This document shows positions 35,356 through 44,388 of a DNA stretch of 64,000 nt, piece after piece (positions within the stretch are counted from its first letter, which is position 1; every line of letters starts with the position of its first letter). The translations under genes and the position numbers were made by a program. Source of the stretch: Hymenobacter lapidarius (GTDB lineage Bacteria > Bacteroidota > Bacteroidia > Cytophagales > Hymenobacteraceae); the NCBI RefSeq assembly GCF_001816145.1, contig NZ_MDZB01000022.1, positions 1 to 64,000 on the forward strand, read 5' to 3'. Below the pieces are notes generated by a model. It saw only the letters and a list, made by a program, of their open reading frames with translations, had not been told where the DNA came from and made no database searches.

Positions 35356-36675
35356 CTACACCGCGTCGGAAAGGCTGGTGAAGGTGAAGTCCCGGATTTT
35401 GAGCGGGGGCACCAGGTTGCCGCCTAACCGCACGGGCTTACCCACAGCCTCCAGGTTGTTGAGCATGATAACCGGGCTTTCGTTGAAGCGGAAGTTCTTC
35501 ACCGGAAACTTGATTTGGCCGTTTTCAATATAGAAGGTTCCATCGCGGGTGAGGCCGGTGTAGAGCAGCGTCTGTGGGTCCACGGCCCGGATGTACCACA
35601 GGCGCGTGACCAGAATGCCTTTGGCCGTGCCCTTTATCAGGTCGGCGGTGCTTTGCGAGCCGCCTTCCATTATCCAGCCGCCGGGAGGGGGCAGGTCGGG
35701 GATGCCGGCCTTCTGCGCCCAGAACTGCGAGGTGTAGAGGTTCTTCACTACGCCTTTATCAATCCAGGTAGTCTTCTGTTGGGGGCGGCCGTCGCCGGCG
35801 AAGGTCAGGTCGGGTACTTCGGCGTTGGTAGGGTCCGAATAAATCGTAACCCGCTCGTCGAAGAGCTTGTCGCCTTTGCGGTTGCCGCCGCCTTTCTTGC
35901 TGAGGAAGCTGCGGCCTTCGTCGGCGTTGCGGGCGTCCATCGAGCGCATCATGTTGCTCAGCATTTCCACGGCCGCGGCCGGCTCCAGAATCACGGTGTA
36001 CTTGCCGGGCTCAATGGCCTTGGCCTTCACCGACGAGGCGGCCTTGTCGGCGGCCACGCGGGTGAGGCGGGCGGCATCAAATTTGGCCAGGTCCGTGTAG
36101 TTGGCAATGGCGTAGCCGGAGCCCAGGCCGTCGGCGGTGCGCACCGTGATGGTGAAGTCCAGGTTGGTCAGGCGCTGATAGGCCTCTAGTCCTTTGGAAT
36201 TACGCTTGGCCACGAAGCCGGCCGAGTCGTTAAAAAAGGCCGCCGACGACAGCTTCCTGGCTTCGCACAGCGCCATGCTCGCCCCAATCTGCTGGGCGCG
36301 GTAGTCGGGCGTGATATCGGCCGTGCGCTGGGCAAAGGCCGCCGGCGACGCCACGTATTTCTGCGGGCCCAGGAAGGGCACGTACTCCGGGCTTTCGGGC
36401 GCGAGCTTCGCAATTTCCTCGGCGCGCTGCACGCAACGGCGCAGGCTGGCCTCGTCGAACTCGTTGCAGGTAGCCACACCGCTGCGCTTGCCAAAGCGCG
36501 ACTGCACGCCCAGCGAAACGTTGTCGGCGGTGCCGGCCGTGCTGATGGTGTTGCGCGCCGAGCGGACGTTGCCGCTGATGCTGCCGTTGAGGGTCGCCTC
36601 GCACTCGTCGGCGGTGCTAAACGAGAGGACTTTTTTCAGGATGTCCTGCGCCTCGGTTTGGGAGAGAATGGCCAT
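35356..36675 (-). CDS. tldE: TldE/PmbA-like protein, copy 3
   Basis: 439 aa, intact, closest to copy 2. Same blocks: SRFGKRSGVATCNEFDEASL, RNSKGLEAYQRLTN, IEPGKYTVILEPAA and GGGNRKGDKLFDERVTIYSD. It is 5 residues shorter than copy 2, mostly around the variable segment (AVEMLSNMMRSM). No HExxxH and no signal peptide. Second gene of pair 3, downstream of tldD3 across a heptamer-built hairpin. Confidence 0.92.
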   Translation of the reverse strand: MAILSQTEAQDILKKVLSFSTADECEATLNGSISGNVRSARNTISTAGTADNVSLGVQSRFGKRSGVATCNEFDEASLRRCVQRAEEIAKLAPESPEYVPFLGPQKYVASPAAFAQRTADITPDYRAQQIGASMALCEARKLSSAAFFNDSAGFVAKRNSKGLEAYQRLTNLDFTITVRTADGLGSGYAIANYTDLAKFDAARLTRVAADKAASSVKAKAIEPGKYTVILEPAAAVEMLSNMMRSMDARNADEGRSFLSKKGGGNRKGDKLFDERVTIYSDPTNAEVPDLTFAGDGRPQQKTTWIDKGVVKNLYTSQFWAQKAGIPDLPPPGGWIMEGGSQSTADLIKGTAKGILVTRLWYIRAVDPQTLLYTGLTRDGTFYIENGQIKFPVKNFRFNESPVIMLNNLEAVGKPVRLGGNLVPPLKIRDFTFTSLSDAV

Positions 36676-36683
36676 GTTTTCTT

Positions 36684-36770
36684 AGCTATTAGCTGGTGGC
36701 TATTAGCTGTTAGCTGTTCAGCTGCGCCTCTTGAGAAAGACCAACAGCTAGCAGCCAATAGCTAACAGCT
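36684..36770. repeat. Heptamer-built inverted repeat, tldD3-tldE3 gap
   Basis: Arms 36684-36711 and 36743-36770 pair at 23 of 28 positions and use the same AGCTATT/AGCTGTT units as 28921-29011. It spans the gap from 6 bases after the tldD3 stop. Confidence 0.85.
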
Positions 36771-36776
36771 CAAAAA

Positions 36777-38423
36777 TTAAATTTTGCGGGCGGTATTGAT
36801 GACGTTCACCCCGTTGAAGCGCGTGGTGGCCGAGCCGTGGCTCACGGCCGACACCTGCGAGGGCTGGCCCTTGCCATCGAAGAAAGACCCAAACAGGCGG
36901 TAGTCGCTCTGGTCGCAAATGGCTGAGCAGGAGTTCCAGAATTCCTGGGTGTTGGCCTGGTAGGCCACGTCCTCAATCATGTCCGTTATTTTTCCCTTCT
37001 CGATGGCATAAAACACTTGCCCGCCAAACTGGAAGTTGTAGCGCTGCTGGTCGATGGAATAGGAGCCGCGGCCGGCGATGTAAATGCCTTTGTCCACGTT
37101 TTTCACCATCTCGTCCACGCTCATTTTGGCGGTGCCGGGCTGCAGGCTCACGTTGGGCATGCGCTGGAACTGCACCGCGTCCCAAGAATCGGCGTAGCAG
37201 CAGCCGTCCGACTCGTTCTGGCCCACGATGTGGGCCTGGTCCCGGATTTTCTGGTAGTCCACCAGCATGCCTTCCTTGATGAGGTCCCAACGCTTGGATT
37301 TCACGCCCTCGTCATCGTAGCCCACCGCCCCCAATGAGCCGGGCTGCAGCTTGTCGGCCACAATGTTGACCAGCTTTGAGCCAAACGGGATTTTCTTGGC
37401 TTTCCACTCCAGCGTGGCGAAACTGGTGCCGGCATAATTGGCCTCGTAGCCCAGCACGCGGTCCAGCTCGGTGGGGTGGCCCACGCTCTCGTGAATGGTG
37501 AGGCCCAGATGGTTGGGGTCGAGCACGAGGTCGTACTTGCCCGGCGTAACCGATTTGGCGGTCAGCTTTTGCTTCGCCTGCTTGCCGGCCAGGGCAGCAT
37601 CTTCCAGCATGTCGTAGCTGTCGCGGTAGCCGATGAGGCCTGTGCCGGCCGGGCCGGCAATTTTGTCGGTGGCCTTGGGCGTGAGGTACTCGTAGCCCAG
37701 GCCCATGGGGGCGCTCAGGGCATCGCGGGTCCGGAACTTACCGGTGGCGCGGTCAATGCCCGTGACGCTGAATGTGGGCCAGATGCGGTGCACGTCCTGG
37801 TCGATGTAGGAGCCGTCGGTGCTGGCGAAGTACTTCTGCTCGTTGATTTGGAACAGCGAGGAGTTGACAAACGACGCGCCGTTGTCGGTGGCTTTGGCGT
37901 TGGCGGCCAGCAGCAGCTCCACTTTCTGGGCCACCGGCACCTCAAAGGAGTTCTGCTGAATGGGCGTTTTCCAGCTCACTTCGCCGAAGCCTTTCACGGG
38001 GGCCAACTGCACCTTTTCCTTCTGCACTTTGGCGTTGGCTTTGGCAATGGCCACGGCCAGCTGGGCGGCTTTGGCCAGGCCGGCTTCCGTTACGGAGTTG
38101 GTGGCAGCAAAGCCCCAGGTGCCGTTGGCCAGCACCCGCACGCCGGCCCCAAAGCTCTCGCCGCTGGCAATGTTCTGCACCTGCTTTTCGCGGGTGAAGA
38201 TGCTCTGGTTGAGGTAGCGGCCAATGCGCACGTCGGCGTAGGTGGCACCCGCGGTTTTAGCGGCGTTGAGCGCGGCGTCGGCCATGCGCTTGTTCACGGC
38301 CGGGTCGATGCCTTCCAGCAAACGGGACGGATCAACGGAGGTGCTACCCAGGCTCGGGAAGGCGGGGAGAAACAGGGCACCAGCCGCCAGGCCGGAAAGT
38401 CCCACAAAGTCGCGGCGTTTCAA
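36777..38423 (-). CDS. tldD: TldD-like metalloprotease, copy 3, Tat signal
   Basis: 548 aa, first gene of the tandem array. Tat-type MKRRDFVGLSGLAAGALFLP, zinc motif HESVGH (H311/E312/H316), then PTELDRVLGYEANYAGTSFA. Slightly shorter N-terminal region than copies 1 and 2 (LLEGIDPAVNKRMADAALNA). C-terminus SATTRFNGVNVINTARKI as in the others. The 276-base region upstream should hold the promoter for the tldD3-tldE3-tldD2-tldE2 series. Confidence 0.93.
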   Translation of the reverse strand: MKRRDFVGLSGLAAGALFLPAFPSLGSTSVDPSRLLEGIDPAVNKRMADAALNAAKTAGATYADVRIGRYLNQSIFTREKQVQNIASGESFGAGVRVLANGTWGFAATNSVTEAGLAKAAQLAVAIAKANAKVQKEKVQLAPVKGFGEVSWKTPIQQNSFEVPVAQKVELLLAANAKATDNGASFVNSSLFQINEQKYFASTDGSYIDQDVHRIWPTFSVTGIDRATGKFRTRDALSAPMGLGYEYLTPKATDKIAGPAGTGLIGYRDSYDMLEDAALAGKQAKQKLTAKSVTPGKYDLVLDPNHLGLTIHESVGHPTELDRVLGYEANYAGTSFATLEWKAKKIPFGSKLVNIVADKLQPGSLGAVGYDDEGVKSKRWDLIKEGMLVDYQKIRDQAHIVGQNESDGCCYADSWDAVQFQRMPNVSLQPGTAKMSVDEMVKNVDKGIYIAGRGSYSIDQQRYNFQFGGQVFYAIEKGKITDMIEDVAYQANTQEFWNSCSAICDQSDYRLFGSFFDGKGQPSQVSAVSHGSATTRFNGVNVINTARKI

Positions 38424-38673
38424 AAGAGAAGAGAGGTTCTGTTTATAAGAAAAAGCAGGTTCGTAAAGAAGGGACTTAAATCTTCACTGATAAGACAGTC
38501 GAAATAGCCCGCCGTTGCGTCGCTGCTCAAACTTAGGTCAAGTTTGAACAAAATTCCCTTTCTGGGCTGTGCCCGAGCCTAAAAAATTATGGGGTGCCAG
38601 CCGCAACCGGTGCACCAGTCAATGGCAAACCCACCAAACCCGTTATTGTCCGGACAGTCACGGCTTCACTCAT
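38424..38673. other. Upstream region of tldD3
   Basis: No gene. Contains a short perfect hairpin (TCAAACTT at 38527-38534, AAGTTTGA at 38540-38547) that could be an operator or part of a leader; nothing else clear. Confidence 0.4.
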
Positions 38674-38701
38674 AAAAGCCGGCGCCGGAGCCGCCGCTTT
38701 T
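38674..38701 (-). terminator. Terminator after PAP2 gene
   Basis: AAAAGC.GGC pairs with GCC.GCTTTT across a GC-rich centre, overlapping the PAP2 stop codon. A T tract on the minus-strand exit side supports termination. Confidence 0.55.
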
Positions 38702-39509
38702 ACCTGGTGGCGCGCCAGGTAATGGTCATGCCCGAAGCGCCGCTGCCAAAGTAGGCTGGTGCCAGGCCAATGCCCCGCCCAATGGACTTGCGGCCCCAGC
38801 GGTTGCGGTGGCTGAGGTACGCCAGGTGAGCGGAGAGGATGCCAAACCCCGCGCCAGCCACCACGTCGCTCTGCCAGTGCTTGTCGTTAATCATGCGCAG
38901 GGCCGCCACGCTGCTGGCAATGGTGTAGGCGCCCACGCCATACCACTGGCTTTTGTCGCGAAACTCGGTGTGCACAATGCTGGCGGCCAGAAACGCCTGC
39001 GCGGTGTGGCCCGACGGGAACGATTGATTGTTGGAGCCGTCGGGGCGCTGTTCCCGGCTCAGGTACTTCACTGCATACACCGAAGCCAGCATAATGGCTT
39101 CTCCTTTGGCAATGATGAGCAGGGTATTGATGCGGTCGTCCCGCGATTCGACGCCGGCCAGGGCCACGGCGCCCAGCTCAAGGTAGGGCAGGAAAATGAC
39201 GGTGTTGTCAATCATTTTATTCACCGGCCGGAACTGCTTGAGGGCAAACTCCCGGCCTTCGCGGTTGATGCCCGCATTGCCTTGCGCCGTGATGGCCCCG
39301 TAGGTAATAAGCGCCGCCGGAATAACGCTAGCCCGGAAAAGCTTGCTCTTATACCACTTCGCTTTTTCGGGCGAGGACATGCCGGCGGGATTTTCATACT
39401 TGCGCGTGGTATCGGGAGCGGGTACCGGCACTACCTGGGCAGAAGCCGGGTGGATGCCCCCAATCAGCAGGGCGACGGCTGCAATACGGGTGAGGAGAAA
39501 AGGGCGCAT
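38700..39509 (-). CDS. PAP2-superfamily lipid phosphatase
   Basis: 269 aa from ATG 39509 (MRPFLLTRIAAVALLIGGIH signal/TM). Three-part PAP2 signature: KYLSREQRP (C1), PSGHT (C2) and a C3-like MINDKHWQSDVVAG, with membrane segments between. Family enzymes dephosphorylate undecaprenyl pyrophosphate, phosphatidylglycerophosphate or similar at the outer face of the inner membrane. An in-frame extension to 39560 looks spurious. Divergent from the pyrimidine cluster, with no operon partner. Confidence 0.88.
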   Translation of the reverse strand: MRPFLLTRIAAVALLIGGIHPASAQVVPVPAPDTTRKYENPAGMSSPEKAKWYKSKLFRASVIPAALITYGAITAQGNAGINREGREFALKQFRPVNKMIDNTVIFLPYLELGAVALAGVESRDDRINTLLIIAKGEAIMLASVYAVKYLSREQRPDGSNNQSFPSGHTAQAFLAASIVHTEFRDKSQWYGVGAYTIASSVAALRMINDKHWQSDVVAGAGFGILSAHLAYLSHRNRWGRKSIGRGIGLAPAYFGSGASGMTITWRATR

Positions 39510-39817
39510 ACGGGTATCAATCAACCAATGAAAAGGCTCAGCGTGCATACGGGAACCCAATAAAAAATATAACGGGAAGCCCGGCGAAAGTATTGCTTTT
39601 CCCGGTAGCCCTGGCCCTGCACCCGCGGGCCCTACAGCAACTACTCCTTACGCACGCCGGTAGAAGAGCCGTATTTGCGTGGATTCTCAGCAGGGCAGGC
39701 TGTTCCGCTTGCAGTGGGCTGATGGGCGCTGGGAAAATTATTTTCCGGAAAAAACCGGGTCGTTGAGGCATGTCCGGCAAAAACCTTAGCTTGCATCCCG
39801 CTTAACCCCCCCGGAAT
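39510..39817. other. Divergent promoter region of pyrimidine cluster
   Basis: 308 bases without a gene. On the plus strand a TTG at 39763-39765 lies 20 bases before TAGCTTGC (39786-39793), a fair match to the Bacteroidota -33/-7 pair, 24 bases before the first gene. No repeat or operator palindrome seen. Confidence 0.4.
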
Positions 39818-41290
39818 ATGGAAGTTCAAACATTGAAATACCCGGCCATTCGCAATTACGTGGGCGGTAGTCCTGCCGAAGCAGCCGGTGCGGCCAGCAT
39901 GGAGGTGTTCAGCCCTATCACGGGCGCGGTGATTTCCACCGTCCCGCTGAGCAGCGCCGCCGCCCTTGACGCCGCCGTTGTGGCCGCCAAAGCCGCTTTT
40001 CCCGCTTGGTCGGCCACGCCGATTAAGGAGCGGGTTCAGATTTTCTATCGCTACAAAACCCTGCTGGAGCGCGACATGAAGGCCCTAGCCGACCTGGTAC
40101 GTGAGGAAAATGGCAAAACCTACGACGAGGCCCGCGCCGAAGTCGAAAAAGCCATCGAGCTGACCGAGTTCGCCTGCTCCATGCCCCAGCTCATTCAGGG
40201 CGAATTCCTGGAAGTGAGCAAGGGCGTGGAAGCCCGCGCCGAGCGCAAGCCGCTGGGCGTAGTGGCCAGCATCGCCCCGTTCAACTTCCCCAACATGGTG
40301 CCCCACTGGACCATCCCCAACGCCATTGTGCTGGGCAACACCATGATTCTGAAGCCCTCGGAGCTGGTGCCCCTGAGCGCCGTAAAAATTGCCGAGCTGC
40401 TGAAGGAAGCCGGCCTGCCCGACGGCGTGCTGAACATCGTGAACGGCGACCGGGAAATCGTGGAAGCCATCTGCGACCACCCCGATATCCAGGCCGTGAG
40501 CTTCGTGGGCTCCACCAAAATCGCCAAAGTCGTGTACGTCCGCGCCACCAGCAACCTGAAGCGCTGCGTAGCCCTCGGCGGCGCCAAAAACCACCTGATG
40601 GTGCTGCCCGACGCCCACCCCGAAATGACGGCCTCGAACGTGGCCGCCAGCATGTCGGGCTGCGCGGGCCAGCGTTGCATGGCGGGCTCCACCATGGTAG
40701 GAGTGGGGGCGGTCGATGGTATCGTGGCCAAAATCGTGGAAGAAGCGAAGAAAATTGTCGTCGGCCAGAACCTCGGCTCCGTTATCAGCAAAGCTGCCAA
40801 AGACCGCATCGAACAGCACATCGCTGAAGCCGAAGCCGCCGGCGCGAAAGTCCTCCTCGACGGCCGCAACGCCGTGGTGACCGGCCACGAAGACGGCTAC
40901 TACGTGGGCGCTACCGTCATCGACTACGTGACGCCCGACATGCGCATCGCCCAGGAAGAAGTATTCGGCCCGGTGCTGGCCATCATGCGCACCAACACCC
41001 TGGACGAGGCCCTGGCCATCGAAAACGCCAACCCCTACGGCAACGCCGCCGCAGTGTTTACCAGCAGCGGCAGCAGCGCCCGCTACGTCATGGACCACGC
41101 CAACGCCGGCATGATAGGCGTGAACATCGGCGTGCCCGTGCCCCGCGAGCCGTTCTCTTTTGGTGGCTGGGGTGACTCGAAATTCGGAGCTTGTGATATT
41201 ACCGGGAAGAGTTCGATAGAATTCTGGACGCAGCTGAAGAAGACCACCACCAAGTGGAACCCGGAGTCGCGGGTGAACTGGATGAGCTAG
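39818..41290 (+). CDS. mmsA: CoA-acylating methylmalonate/malonate-semialdehyde dehydrogenase
   Basis: 490 aa, typical MmsA/IolA length. ALDH fold: PFNFPNMVPHWTIP (substrate/NAD region), NLKRCVALGGAKNH, and catalytic C287 in GQRCMAG, an MmsA-type cysteine context. NAD-dependent oxidative decarboxylation of malonate semialdehyde to acetyl-CoA (and methylmalonate semialdehyde to propionyl-CoA). Gene order explains it: the aminotransferase next door makes those semialdehydes from beta-alanine and beta-aminoisobutyrate, the end products of reductive pyrimidine degradation. First gene of the cluster. Confidence 0.93.
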   Translation: MEVQTLKYPAIRNYVGGSPAEAAGAASMEVFSPITGAVISTVPLSSAAALDAAVVAAKAAFPAWSATPIKERVQIFYRYKTLLERDMKALADLVREENGKTYDEARAEVEKAIELTEFACSMPQLIQGEFLEVSKGVEARAERKPLGVVASIAPFNFPNMVPHWTIPNAIVLGNTMILKPSELVPLSAVKIAELLKEAGLPDGVLNIVNGDREIVEAICDHPDIQAVSFVGSTKIAKVVYVRATSNLKRCVALGGAKNHLMVLPDAHPEMTASNVAASMSGCAGQRCMAGSTMVGVGAVDGIVAKIVEEAKKIVVGQNLGSVISKAAKDRIEQHIAEAEAAGAKVLLDGRNAVVTGHEDGYYVGATVIDYVTPDMRIAQEEVFGPVLAIMRTNTLDEALAIENANPYGNAAAVFTSSGSSARYVMDHANAGMIGVNIGVPVPREPFSFGGWGDSKFGACDITGKSSIEFWTQLKKTTTKWNPESRVNWMS

Positions 41291-41303
41291 AACACCTGAA
41301 AGA

Positions 41304-41400
41304 ACGTCATGCCGAGCGAGCCGAGGCATCTCGCTCGCATCGTTGAACGATTATGGTCACTGCTGCACGCGAGATGCCTCGGCTGCGCTCGGCATGACGT
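41304..41400. repeat. REP-like palindrome, mmsA-aminotransferase gap
   Basis: Arms 41304-41334 and 41369-41400 pair with one bulge. Outer sequence ACGTCATGCCGAGCG. It starts 14 bases after the mmsA stop and ends 20 before the next ATG. Confidence 0.93.
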
Positions 41401-41420
41401 TTTAACAAAAGCAACGCCAC

Positions 41421-42773
41421 ATGGAAACCGCCTACGCCACCGACCCAACCCAAATCCTGCACGACAACCTCGACCACACGCTCTTCTCGTGGTCGAAGCA
41501 AACGGGCCTGAACCCCATCAACGCCGAGCGCGCCGAGGGCGTGTACGTATATGACCGCGACGGCAAGCGCTACATCGACTTCAGCTCGCAGCTGATGAAC
41601 GTGAACATCGGCCACGGCGACCAGCGCGTGACCGAAGCCGTGGCGGCCCAGATGCGCGAGCTCAGCTACGTGTACCCCGGCATGATTACCAAGGCCCGCG
41701 GCGACCTGGGCCGGCGGCTGGCCGAAATCACCGCCCCCAACCTCACCAAGGCCTTTTTCACGCTGGGCGGGGCCGAGGCCATCGAAAACGCCATCAAGCT
41801 GGCGCGGGTGTACACCGGCCGCCACAAGATTGTGACGCTGTACCTGTCGTTTCACGGTGCCAGCTACGGAGCCATGAGCGCCGGCGGCGACCCCCGCAAA
41901 TTTGCCGTCGACAGCCAGGCCATGCCGGGCGTGGTGCACGTCGAAAATCCGTATTCCTACCGCTGCCCCTGGTACTCCGACTCGCCGGAGCAGTGCGCCC
42001 AGCGCGCCGCCGATGCCATGGAGCGCATCATCGGCTATGAGAACCCCGGCAGCGTGGCCGCCATTATTATGGAAGGCGAGTCGGGCACGTCGGGCTGCAT
42101 CAAGTACCCGCCCGGCTACTGGACGCGGGTGCGCGAAATCTGCGATAAGCACGGCATCCTGCTCATTGCCGATGAGGTGATGTCGGGCTTTGGCCGCACC
42201 GGCAAGTGGTTCGGCTCGGACCACCACGGTGTGAAAGTCGACGTGATGTGCATGGCCAAGGGCATCACCGCCGGCTACCTGCCCCTGGGCGCGGTGATGG
42301 TGGACGAAAAAATAGCCAAGTCATTCGACGACAAGCCCCTGCCGCTGGGCCTCACGTACTCAGCGCATCCCGTGTCCTGTGCCGCCGCCGTGGCCGTGCT
42401 CGACATTTACGAGTCGGACAATCTACTCGAAAACACGGTGGAAATGGGTGAGTACATGGACCAGCAAGTAGCCCAACTCATGCGGCACCACCCCAGCATC
42501 GGGGACTGGCGCAACACCGGCCTCTTCGGCTGCCTGGAACTGGTGAAGAACCGCGCCACCAAGGAGCCCATGGCCCCCTGGAACGCCAACAACGACCAAA
42601 TGGCCATCATGAACCAGGTGGCCGCCAAAATCCGCGAGCTGGGCATGTACACCTTCGTGCGCTGGAGCTACATTTTCATTTGCCCGCCGCTGACTATTAC
42701 GAAGGAGGAAATTGACGAAGGCTTGGCCATTATTTCGGAGGCAATCAGCATTGCGGACAAGCATGTTAATTAA
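41421..42773 (+). CDS. Class III (omega) aminotransferase, probable beta-alanine aminotransferase
   Basis: 450 aa, standard fold-type I PLP enzyme. GG-A-EAIENAIKLAR is the class III phosphate-binding segment. FHGASYGAMS, the ILLIADEVMSGFGRTG PLP-aspartate block and the Schiff-base lysine K280 in CMAKGITAGYLPLGA are all present. Family includes beta-alanine:pyruvate and 4-aminobutyrate transaminases; pyrimidine-cluster context points to beta-alanine/beta-aminoisobutyrate. Between mmsA and dihydropyrimidinase genes, each gap filled by an inverted repeat. No signal peptide, so cytoplasmic. Confidence 0.9.
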   Translation: METAYATDPTQILHDNLDHTLFSWSKQTGLNPINAERAEGVYVYDRDGKRYIDFSSQLMNVNIGHGDQRVTEAVAAQMRELSYVYPGMITKARGDLGRRLAEITAPNLTKAFFTLGGAEAIENAIKLARVYTGRHKIVTLYLSFHGASYGAMSAGGDPRKFAVDSQAMPGVVHVENPYSYRCPWYSDSPEQCAQRAADAMERIIGYENPGSVAAIIMEGESGTSGCIKYPPGYWTRVREICDKHGILLIADEVMSGFGRTGKWFGSDHHGVKVDVMCMAKGITAGYLPLGAVMVDEKIAKSFDDKPLPLGLTYSAHPVSCAAAVAVLDIYESDNLLENTVEMGEYMDQQVAQLMRHHPSIGDWRNTGLFGCLELVKNRATKEPMAPWNANNDQMAIMNQVAAKIRELGMYTFVRWSYIFICPPLTITKEEIDEGLAIISEAISIADKHVN

Positions 42774-42882
42774 AAATTCAGAATTAAAAATTAAAAAGGA
42801 AGATGCCCTGCCAGCTTTGGCCTGTGATTGGGTAATCAAATTCCAACTCAGTTTTTAATTCATAATTCATAATTTTTAATTA
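42767..42882. repeat. AT-rich heptamer inverted repeat, aminotransferase-dihydropyrimidinase gap
   Basis: Arms 42767-42797 and 42852-42882 pair at 27 of 31. The right arm is AATTCAT-unit sequence (ATTCATAATTCATAATTTTT). The left arm overlaps the aminotransferase stop codon and the right ends 5 bases before the next ATG. Confidence 0.88.
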
Positions 42883-42887
42883 CCCAC

Positions 42888-44261
42888 ATGCCCATCCTCC
42901 TCAAAAACGGCCGCGTCGTCACTGCCGATTCGGACGCCGTCTGCGATGTCCTAATTGAAGGCGAAACCATCGTGTCCATCGGCCGCAACCTGTCGGCCGA
43001 GGGCGCGGAGGTGATTAACTGCACCGGCAAGCTGATTATGCCCGGTGGCATCGACCCGCATGTGCATCTCGAAATGCCTTTCATGGGCACCTTTAGCTCC
43101 GATACGTACGAAACCGGCACCCGCGCCGCCCTGCACGGCGGCACCACCACCGTCATCGATTTTATTCTGCAAAAGCAGGGTAATTCGCTACGTTCGGCGT
43201 TTGAGGAATGGAGCGGCCGCGCCACCGGCAACGCCGTGGGCGACTACAGCTTCCACATGGCCGTCACGGATTTCAACCCCGGTACCAGAGAGGAAATCAA
43301 GGACATGATTGCCGAAGGCATTACGTCTTTCAAAACGTTCATGGCCTACAAGGGCGCGCTTATGATTGACGACGCGCAAATGGTGGGCCTGATGCAGGAA
43401 GTGAAAAAGCACGGCGGCCTCGTAACTGCCCACGCCACCAATGGCGACATGATTGACACGCTCATCGCCCAGCACCGGGCGCAGGGCAAGCTCACCCCGC
43501 TTTACCACTATCTGTCGCAACCCGAAGTGACGGAGGCCGAGGCGTCAGGCCGCTTCGCCGACATCGCCAACTACACCGGCGTGAATGCCTACATCGTACA
43601 CCTCACCTGCGAGGGCGCCCTCAACCAGGTGCGCCGCGCCACCGAGCGCAACCAGCGCGTGCTGGTGGAAACCTGCATTCAGTATTTGCTGCTCGACGCT
43701 TCCTTGTACGAGGACGAAGCCAACGGCGCGAAGTGGGTAATGTCACCGCCGCTGCGCGAGAAGAAGGACCAGGCCACGCTGTGGGCCGGCATAAATCAGG
43801 GTCTGGTGAACGTGGTGGGCACCGACCACTGCCCCTTCATGTGGGAGCAGAAGCTGATGGGCAAGGACGATTTTTCGAAGATTCCCAACGGCCACCCCGC
43901 CATTGAGCACCGCATGGAATTGCTGTTTTCGGAAGGCGTGAACAAGGGAAAAATCACGCCGCAGAAATTCGTGGAAGTTACTTCGACCAACGCGGCTAAA
44001 ATCTTCGGCATGTTTCCCCGCAAAGGCACCATTAGCATTGGCGCCGATGCTGATTTGGTGATTTTTGACCCGCAGAAAAAACACACTATTTCGGCCGGCA
44101 CCCACCACATGAACTGCGACTATTCCGGCTACGAAGGCTGGGAGTTGACTGGCAAAATCGAAACCGTTTTGCTACGTGGAAAAGTAGCCGTTGATGCTGG
44201 CGAAACGAAAGTTTCAAAAGGTTATGGCCAGTTCATTAAGCGCGGCAAAACAAACATCTGA
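42888..44261 (+). CDS. hydA: Dihydropyrimidinase/D-hydantoinase
   Basis: 457 aa. Amidohydrolase: metal-binding HVHLEMPF near the N-terminus, carboxylated lysine K149 in SFKTFMAYKG, further ligands in YIVHLTC and GTDHCPF. Opens 5,6-dihydrouracil/dihydrothymine to N-carbamoyl-beta-alanine (or its methyl analogue). The usual HAEN segment reads HATNGD here, a substitution worth checking. Followed by the enzyme that uses its product. No signal peptide. Start ATG 42888 lies just after the repeat. Confidence 0.93.
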   Translation: MPILLKNGRVVTADSDAVCDVLIEGETIVSIGRNLSAEGAEVINCTGKLIMPGGIDPHVHLEMPFMGTFSSDTYETGTRAALHGGTTTVIDFILQKQGNSLRSAFEEWSGRATGNAVGDYSFHMAVTDFNPGTREEIKDMIAEGITSFKTFMAYKGALMIDDAQMVGLMQEVKKHGGLVTAHATNGDMIDTLIAQHRAQGKLTPLYHYLSQPEVTEAEASGRFADIANYTGVNAYIVHLTCEGALNQVRRATERNQRVLVETCIQYLLLDASLYEDEANGAKWVMSPPLREKKDQATLWAGINQGLVNVVGTDHCPFMWEQKLMGKDDFSKIPNGHPAIEHRMELLFSEGVNKGKITPQKFVEVTSTNAAKIFGMFPRKGTISIGADADLVIFDPQKKHTISAGTHHMNCDYSGYEGWELTGKIETVLLRGKVAVDAGETKVSKGYGQFIKRGKTNI

Positions 44262-44263
44262 GC

Positions 44264-44353
44264 GCAAAGTGTCGCGAAGTTTTAAAGTAAGTTTCGCGAA
44301 GCAAATGCATTAATATATTGCGAAACTTACTTTGAAACTTCGCGGCACTTTGC
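44264..44353. repeat. Long inverted repeat, dihydropyrimidinase-ureidopropionase gap
   Basis: 34-bp arms 44264-44297 and 44320-44353, 32 of 34 paired, outer sequence GCAAAGTG.CGCGAAGTTT. It begins 2 bases after the dihydropyrimidinase stop and ends 35 before the next ATG. Sequence family differs from its neighbours. Confidence 0.95.
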
Positions 44354-44388
44354 ACGAATTCAAAACTCAAAACTTAACCCTCCCTCAA

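Noticed and set aside
27589..38423. Bacteriocin or microcin precursor near tldDE
   Set aside because: TldDE can mature such peptides, but every gap is filled by a palindrome and no small ORF with leader features was seen there.
40085..41329. 414 aa minus-strand frame opposite mmsA
   Set aside because: His/Gly/Val-rich mirror of a GC-rich gene, with no recognisable domain; the plus-strand gene is certain.
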